Source: Gulosibacter sp. 10 (GTDB lineage Bacteria > Actinomycetota > Actinomycetes > Actinomycetales > Microbacteriaceae). From it: a stretch of 64,000 nt of DNA. The notes under the pieces are model-generated. The model made no database searches and was not told where the DNA came from. It saw only the letters and a list, made by a program, of their open reading frames with translations. The stretch lies in assembly GCF_900163695.1 (NCBI RefSeq), contig NZ_FUIC01000035.1:45554-109553 (forward strand), given 5' to 3'. Shown here in pieces: positions 59,691 through 64,000 of the stretch (position 1 is its first letter; each line of letters begins with the position of its first letter). The translations under genes and the position numbers were made by a program.

Positions 59691-60281
59691 ATGAGCAGAA
59701 GGGGCGCCGCGGGCGCGAGGCTCGCGGTCGTCGCGGCGCTCGCGCTCGCAGGATGCTCGGATGCCGAGATCGCACCCGGGCCGGGGCCGTCCGCGCCGTC
59801 GCCCGAGCCGCGGACCACGCTGCACCCGGACGCAGGGGCGGCGGATGCCGAGGGCCGGCAGGACGTGGCGTTGGGCGAGGCGGCGACGATCCTCGACGAC
59901 GAGGGCGAACCGGTCGGCACGGTGACGCTGCTCGAGGTCGACCGCGAGTTCGAATGCGATGGCGAGTTCGCCGAGCCGCCGGCGAACGACGGATTCATCG
60001 GCCTCCGCTTCGAGGTGACGACACCCGCAAGCGAGGAGTACGCCTCCGATCTGGCGTTCGGCGAGACCTACCTTTCCGGCTACGACACCGCGGGCGAGTT
60101 CCTCGCCGACGAGTACGGCACGGGATATCTGTGCGCCGAGGACGCGATCGGCCCCTTCTACCCCGCCGGCGAGACGGAGACGGGCTGGATCGTGCTCGAC
60201 GCATCCGACGAGCTCGCCGCCGTGGCGACCGAGTCGGACCGGCGCCACGACCTCTACTGGCAGTGGCGCCTCGACGACTGA
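59691..60281 (+). CDS. Lipoprotein of unknown function
   Basis: The 196-residue protein has a lipoprotein signal (MSRRGAAGARLAVVAALALAGC) and an exported domain with two cysteines (FECDGEF and YLCAED) and VTLLEVDREFECDG...FIGLRFEVTTP, a pattern like DUF4352 proteins. That relation is tentative. Its stop codon lies inside a 31-bp direct repeat (60260-60290) whose second copy follows TA module 2, so the module seems to have landed in this gene's terminator. Confidence 0.65.
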   Translation: MSRRGAAGARLAVVAALALAGCSDAEIAPGPGPSAPSPEPRTTLHPDAGAADAEGRQDVALGEAATILDDEGEPVGTVTLLEVDREFECDGEFAEPPANDGFIGLRFEVTTPASEEYASDLAFGETYLSGYDTAGEFLADEYGTGYLCAEDAIGPFYPAGETETGWIVLDASDELAAVATESDRRHDLYWQWRLDD

Positions 60282-60290
60282 TCGTCGCCG
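60260..60290 (+). repeat. 31-bp direct repeat flanking TA module 2, left copy
   Basis: The sequence beginning GCAGTGGCGCCTCGACGACT is identical at 60942-60972. The left copy covers the last six codons and stop of the lipoprotein gene. Between the copies lie 651 bases holding only TA module 2 and its promoter. Confidence 0.9.
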
Positions 60291-60326
60291 GCCGGGCAGT
60301 CAATGGCATCGAACGGAACGAACCAC

Positions 60327-60366
60327 GGTTTCGTACACAAAACACGGGTATTCTGTACACGAAACC
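60327..60366 (+). promoter_or_regulatory. Promoter-operator of TA module 2
   Basis: GGTTTCGT (60327-60334) is inverted as ACGAAACC (60359-60366). Inside, GTACAC occurs twice (60333, 60355) and TATTCT (60349-60354) looks like a -10 box. This is a fitting site for RHH autorepression. Confidence 0.6.
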
Positions 60367-60382
60367 AGGACGGACGGTGAGG

Positions 60383-60646
60383 ATGATTCATGTGCAGGTC
60401 CACGAGTCGGCGCTCAAACGTGGCTTGCACGTCGACGAAGTGATTCGCATGTGGCGCGAGGGGACCGACGAGACCGTGATCGACGACGACGAACCGCCGC
60501 GATACATGCGCCTGGCGTTCGACGGGACCGGCCGGCCATGGGAGCCGGGGGCGTTATCGTTCGGTCACGGCAGCCGATACCTCGTGATCCATGCGATGCC
60601 GGCCCGTAAATCAGTAGTCGCCAGGATGCAGAGGAGGTTGAGATGA
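60383..60646 (+). CDS. Toxin-like protein of TA module 2
   Basis: The 87-residue protein starts MIHVQVHESALKRG and has VIDDDEPPRYMRLAFD and YLVIHAMPAR. It is clearly related to the toxin-like protein at 59090 (SALK, DDE-P-R-MRL-FD, IH-M-AR). It is translated before its antitoxin and overlaps it by four bases. A GTG at 60377 is an alternative start. It is likely a growth inhibitor of this small family, but no activity is proven. Confidence 0.7.
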   Translation: MIHVQVHESALKRGLHVDEVIRMWREGTDETVIDDDEPPRYMRLAFDGTGRPWEPGALSFGHGSRYLVIHAMPARKSVVARMQRRLR

Positions 60647-60936
60647 GCAAGCCCGCCAAGCCCGTGAACGGCTCCTACGGAGAAATCGACGGGGTGGAGA
60701 TCACCGAGGAAGTGGTGGCCCGCCTCGTCGAGAACGCCGAAGCGGGATTCCCCGGTGCAACGTTCCGTTCTCCGGGACGGCCATCGCGTACGAACGAGCC
60801 ATCGCACGCGGTTACCGTGCGGCTCAGCGAATCCGAACTCGCCGCGGTCATGGCGCGCGCCGAGCGCGAGCACCGCACCCGTTCGGAGGCGATCCGTGCA
60901 GCCCTTGCGGAATGGGCCGGCGACGACGCTGCGTGA
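60643..60936 (+). CDS. RHH antitoxin-like protein of TA module 2
   Basis: The 97-residue protein has a C-terminal ribbon-helix-helix, VTVRLSESELAAVMARAER then RTRSEAIRAALAEW, nearly the same as in module 1. Its N-terminal ~55 residues differ, which should give specificity for its own toxin. Its ATG overlaps the toxin stop (ATGA). Confidence 0.8.
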   Translation: MSKPAKPVNGSYGEIDGVEITEEVVARLVENAEAGFPGATFRSPGRPSRTNEPSHAVTVRLSESELAAVMARAEREHRTRSEAIRAALAEWAGDDAA

Positions 60937-60941
60937 GCAGC

Positions 60942-60972
60942 GCAGTGGCGCCTCGACGACTGATCGTCGCCG
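60942..60972 (+). repeat. 31-bp direct repeat flanking TA module 2, right copy
   Basis: Exact copy of 60260-60290, starting five bases after the antitoxin stop. It is followed by AGGCGCC, which completes the hairpin at 60947-60979. Confidence 0.9.
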
Positions 60973-60979
60973 AGGCGCC
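60947..60979. terminator. Terminator hairpin, probably once that of the lipoprotein gene
   Basis: GGCGCCTCG (60947-60955) pairs with CGAGGCGCC (60971-60979), and ACGA with TCGT inside. The left copy of the direct repeat has the same left arm but lost the right arm, so the hairpin was split by arrival of the TA module. It now lies between the antitoxin and ocd genes, which converge. Confidence 0.75.
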
Positions 60980-60996
60980 CTCGCGAGGCGCCGCCG

Positions 60997-62025
60997 CTAG
61001 TGGACGGGGCTGTTGACGCCGACCAGCGAGAAGAGGTCCTTCGGGTCCTCGGGATCGGCCACGAGGTCGATCTCGCTCTGCAGGTCGGTGCCGGCCGTGG
61101 CGTCGCGGACGAAGCGCAGGGCCGAGAAGTCCGCGATGGCGAAGCCCACGGAGTCGAAGAGGGTGATCTCCTCGTCGCTCTTCCGGCCGGTCTCGTCGCC
61201 GGTGAGCACCTTCCAGAACTCGGTCACGGGGTAGTCCTCCGGCTTGTTCTGGATCTCGCCCTCGATGCGGGTCTGCGGCGGGAACTCGACGAAGATCGAG
61301 GATCGGTCGAGGATGCGCTCGTCGAGCTCGGTCTTGCCCGGGCAGTCGCCGCCGACGGCGTTGAGGTGCACGCCGGGGCGCACGTGCCGGTCGAGCAGCA
61401 CCGTGTTCTGCGCCTTGTCGGCCGTGCAGGTGGTGATGATGTCGGCGCCCTCGACGGCCTCGTCCACGGATACGGCCGCGGTGATGCGGAACCCGAGGGG
61501 CTCGAGGTTGCGGCGCAGCTTCTCCACCGCCGCCGGGTCCACGTCGTACACCGAGAGGTCCTCGATGCCGAGCACCTCGCGGATCGCGAGGGACTGGAAC
61601 TCCGACTGGCTGCCGGCGCCGATGAGCGTCATGCGGCTCGAGTCCGGGCGGGCGAGATGCTTCGCCACCATGGCCGAGGTGGCCGCGGTGCGCAGCGCCG
61701 TGAGCAGCGTCATCTCCGAGAAGAAGGTCGGGTAGCCGTTGTCCACGCTCGCGAGCATGCCGTAGGCGGTCACGGTCTGGTAGCCGCGCGCCGGGTTGAA
61801 GGGGTGGCCGTTCACGTACTTGAACGAGTAGGTCTCGGAATCGGCCGTGGGCATCAGCTCGATCACTCCGAAGGGCGTGTGGCTCGCCACTCGCGGCGTC
61901 TTGTCGAAGCTCTCCCAGCGGCGGAAGTCGGACTCCAGGTAGCCGATCATGTCTCGGATGATGGGCCCTACGCCCTCGCGCTGGATCCAGCGGGCCATGT
62001 TGGGGACGTCTACCAACTGCGGCAT
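60997..62025 (-). CDS. ocd: Ornithine cyclodeaminase-family protein
   Basis: The 342-residue protein is of the OCD/mu-crystallin family, which turns ornithine to proline or reduces related imines. It has the NAD loop TLIGAGSQSEFQSLA (about residue 133), the substrate Lys in SFKYVNGHP (about 69) and NAVGGDCPGKTEL. The FSALRFV region and length fit the longer bacterial OCD type. GGAG precedes the ATG. It is divergent from an Lrp/AsnC gene, a usual arrangement for amino-acid-induced control. Confidence 0.9.
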   Translation of the reverse strand: MPQLVDVPNMARWIQREGVGPIIRDMIGYLESDFRRWESFDKTPRVASHTPFGVIELMPTADSETYSFKYVNGHPFNPARGYQTVTAYGMLASVDNGYPTFFSEMTLLTALRTAATSAMVAKHLARPDSSRMTLIGAGSQSEFQSLAIREVLGIEDLSVYDVDPAAVEKLRRNLEPLGFRITAAVSVDEAVEGADIITTCTADKAQNTVLLDRHVRPGVHLNAVGGDCPGKTELDERILDRSSIFVEFPPQTRIEGEIQNKPEDYPVTEFWKVLTGDETGRKSDEEITLFDSVGFAIADFSALRFVRDATAGTDLQSEIDLVADPEDPKDLFSLVGVNSPVH

Positions 62026-62126
62026 TGATTCTCCTCACTAGTCCGGTCCGGCATCGCGCCGGAATCGATCGTTCGAACAGCGCACTGCACCGGGAGCTGT
62101 CTGACGCAAAGAACCTACTGATTTAG

Positions 62127-62158
62127 ATGTGCGTCCGGAATTGCAGAACCGCGCACAT
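62127..62158. promoter_or_regulatory. Probable Lrp operator between ocd and the regulator
   Basis: ATGTGCG (62127-62133) is inverted at 62152-62158, and a related GCAGAATGT lies near 62200. The region is between divergent ocd and Lrp genes. TATCCT at about 62216 is so close to the Lrp ATG (62229) that its mRNA may be leaderless. Confidence 0.5.
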
Positions 62159-62228
62159 TCTGTGAAGCTTTCGAACACTTTGCGCCGTATGCGAGAGCAG
62201 AATGTCGCGGTGACGGTATCCTCGACGC

Positions 62229-62660
62229 ATGACTCCGCTGTCCGAACTGGATCGAAGGCTGATCGCCGAGCTGCGCAAGGACGGGCGCGCGCCCGTCTCG
62301 ACCCTCGCGCAGAAGCTCGGCGTCTCGCGCGCCACCGTGAGCAAGGCGATCGAGCGCCTCACCGCGGCCGGCGTCATCGTCGGCTTCACCGTGCGGATTC
62401 GCGACCCCGCCCAGAACGAGCAGGTCTGCGCCATCTCGTTCATCGAGGTCGAGGGGTACACCACCGACCACGTGATCTCCTCCCTGCGCGGCTTCCCCGA
62501 GATCACCAAGCTGCACACCACGAACGGCGGCTGGGATCTCGTGGCGGAGATCGTCTGCGACGACCTCGCCGCGTTCGACGACCTGCTGCGCCGGGTGCGG
62601 TCCATCCGGGGCGTGGTGAACTCCGAGACCTCGCTGCTGCTCAGCTCGGTGGTCCGCTGA
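62229..62660 (+). CDS. Lrp/AsnC-family regulator
   Basis: The 143-residue protein has an AsnC helix-turn-helix (LSELDRRLIAELRKDGRAPVS, then LGVSRATVSKAIERL, about residues 5-45) and a RAM ligand domain (GWDLVAEIVCDDLAAFDDLL). It likely senses ornithine or another amino acid and controls the divergent ocd gene and perhaps the following MFS gene. Confidence 0.92.
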   Translation: MTPLSELDRRLIAELRKDGRAPVSTLAQKLGVSRATVSKAIERLTAAGVIVGFTVRIRDPAQNEQVCAISFIEVEGYTTDHVISSLRGFPEITKLHTTNGGWDLVAEIVCDDLAAFDDLLRRVRSIRGVVNSETSLLLSSVVR

Positions 62661-62724
62661 GCGCGCGGGCGCGCCGAGCGCGCAGACTCGGGCGCCTCAT
62701 CGAAGCCCCGGAAGGAGGCCGGTC

Positions 62725-63855
62725 ATGACCCGCAGGGCGGTGGCATCGCTGACGGCGGCGGTGGCGCTCGGCGTCGCCGTGTTCTTCACGCTCTACTCGC
62801 TCGTGCCGGTCACGAGGAGCGACGAGCCCGGCCTGAGCAGCCTGTTCGTGGGGACGATGATGACCTTCGTGATGGGCGTCCAGGTCTTCGCCCCGGCCCT
62901 CGTCCGCCGGGGCTCGCTCCGCCTCGTCCTGGCGGTCTCGCTCGCCGTGCTCGGCATCGGCGCCCTCATCACCGGCATCGCGCAGGGCACGGCGCTGCTG
63001 CTCCTCGGCGCCGTGTCGGGCGGGGCGGCGTTCGGCGTCCTCATCGTCGCCGGCGCGCAGGGCGTCGCGCTGCTGGTGCCGGGAGAGCGTCTCGGCAGGG
63101 CGCTGGGCGTGTACGGGCTCGTCACCATGGCCGCCTCCGCCATCGGCTCCCCGGCGGGAGTGCAGCTCGCCCTCGCGTTCTCCCCCTCCGTGTTCGGCGT
63201 CTGCGCCCTCGTCGCGGGGCTGCTCGGCGCCGTCCTCTCGTTCGGCATCCCTGCAGGGGTCGGCCGCACCGGCGCGGGTGCGGCAGACGCGGCTGTCCCG
63301 ACGGCGCGCCGGCGCGGGCCGCTCGCGGCGCTCTTGGGCATCCCCTGGCTCGCGGTCGGCCTGCTGCTGGCCGCGGTGGTGCTGCTCTCCCACGGCCTCA
63401 CGAGCCTGCCGGTGACCGCCGCGGCACAGGGCGCGGCGCTCGTGGTGTTCGCGGTGCAGGCCGGCAACGCGCTCGGCCGCTGGCTCGGCGGCGAGCTGGA
63501 GGCGCGCACCTCCGCGCGCGGAGCCGTCCTCGCGGGCGCACTGCTGCTCGCCTCCGGCGGCGCGCTCGGCGCCCTCGTACCGGGCCCCGCGTCCGCGATC
63601 GTCTCCGGGGTGCTCCTAGGCCTGGGCGTCGGCGTCGTGCAGACCGTCACCCTGCACACGACGATGCTGCGGATGGATTCGGGGCGCGCCTCCGTGGTGT
63701 GGAACCTCGGCGTGGACGGCGGCCTCTGGATCGGCGGCATCCTCTGGGGCCTGGCGATCGCGTCGGGGCTCGTCGGCCCGGGCGCGCTCCTGTGCTCCGC
63801 GCTCATCCTGGTGCTCGGCGGCGTGCTCGCGCTCCGGCTCCGCGGAGCGCCGTAG
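62725..63855 (+). CDS. MFS transporter
   Basis: The 376-residue protein has about twelve hydrophobic helices. Loop phrases are short, with LVRRGSLRLVLAVSL after helix 2 in place of the classic G-x3-D-R/K-x-G-R-R/K motif. AAGGAGG precedes the ATG. It lies 64 bases after the Lrp gene on the same strand. It may export an amino acid or drug; the substrate cannot be told. It is the last real gene before adapter sequence. Confidence 0.82.
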   Translation: MTRRAVASLTAAVALGVAVFFTLYSLVPVTRSDEPGLSSLFVGTMMTFVMGVQVFAPALVRRGSLRLVLAVSLAVLGIGALITGIAQGTALLLLGAVSGGAAFGVLIVAGAQGVALLVPGERLGRALGVYGLVTMAASAIGSPAGVQLALAFSPSVFGVCALVAGLLGAVLSFGIPAGVGRTGAGAADAAVPTARRRGPLAALLGIPWLAVGLLLAAVVLLSHGLTSLPVTAAAQGAALVVFAVQAGNALGRWLGGELEARTSARGAVLAGALLLASGGALGALVPGPASAIVSGVLLGLGVGVVQTVTLHTTMLRMDSGRASVVWNLGVDGGLWIGGILWGLAIASGLVGPGALLCSALILVLGGVLALRLRGAP

Positions 63856-63869
63856 GCGCGCCGTCGCAG

Positions 63870-64000
<131 letters not shown>

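Overview
This window is G+C-rich, densely coded DNA from an actinobacterium, most likely a member of the Microbacteriaceae (a Leucobacter-like genus is possible but unproven). The support is: GTG starts and ATGA/GTGA stop-start overlaps throughout, a coproporphyrin-type haem pathway (ChdC plus actinobacterial ferrochelatase), a DUF3151 protein, a ClpB without its N-domain behind an HspR/HAIR operator, LPxTG-like and 'actinobacterial surface-anchored repeat' proteins, and a maltokinase. The last 131 bases (63870-64000) are not genomic: they are a Nextera adapter, an index, the P7 tail, an A run and a poly-G run, so the contig ends at about 63869. Sequencing error should therefore be kept in mind for the few broken or odd genes noted below.

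Layout. 1-1.2 kb: a truncated membrane protein and a small lipoprotein in visibly lower-G+C DNA. 1.5-10.5 kb: DUF3151, an FMN riboswitch controlling a RibXY-like importer with no ATPase gene, a homing-endonuclease-repeat protein, a SpoU rRNA/tRNA methylase, an orphan DNA methyltransferase, pyrE, exodeoxyribonuclease III, a serine hydrolase and a nitroreductase. 10.6-17.5 kb: an atypical MurE-like ligase, clpB, an SRPBCC protein, maltokinase and a Nudix hydrolase. 17.6-24.7 kb: a BCCT transporter interrupted by an in-frame TGA, an RsmC/RlmG-like methylase, and a sulfolipid pair (sqdB-sqdX). 24.7-28.5 kb: small repeat-rich membrane proteins interleaved with 60-nt palindromes, then a lytic transglycosylase. 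28.5-33.1 kb: serA, a cysteine-free L36 gene, a degenerate COG0523 protein and the haem genes cpfC/chdC. 33.2-42.9 kb: a seven-gene 'anchored repeat' metal ABC transporter operon. 43-54.6 kb: AzlCD, a YtrA-type GntR operon, a TipA-like regulator next to a TsnR-like 23S rRNA methylase, a VOC protein, nhaA, an MFS/FadR pair and two enzymes. 54.6-63.9 kb: PadR/DUF1048, a COG0523 GTPase with class I aldolase, DinB, two related toxin-antitoxin-like modules, ornithine cyclodeaminase with an Lrp regulator, and an MFS transporter.

The strongest functional theme is zinc limitation. Four similar 17-bp palindromes (form TTGATAA-N3-TTATCAA, at 29962, 42844, 54650 and 58435) sit in front of the zinc-free L36 gene and divergent degenerate COG0523 gene, the anchored-repeat ABC importer operon, a SAM methyltransferase, and a class I (metal-free) fructose-bisphosphate aldolase plus COG0523 GTPase. 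Read together they look like one Zur regulon combining import (ABC transporter plus surface His-rich repeats), sparing (L36, aldolase) and allocation (two unusual COG0523 proteins), with a methyltransferase of unknown role.

The second theme is small mobile or repeat structure. At least six sequence types of 38-76-nt intergenic palindromes recur. A toxin-antitoxin-like module at 60.3-60.9 kb is bracketed by a 31-bp exact direct repeat that splits the terminator of the neighbouring lipoprotein gene. Short tandem repeats are also present. No rRNA, tRNA, CRISPR array, transposase or integrase was recognised.
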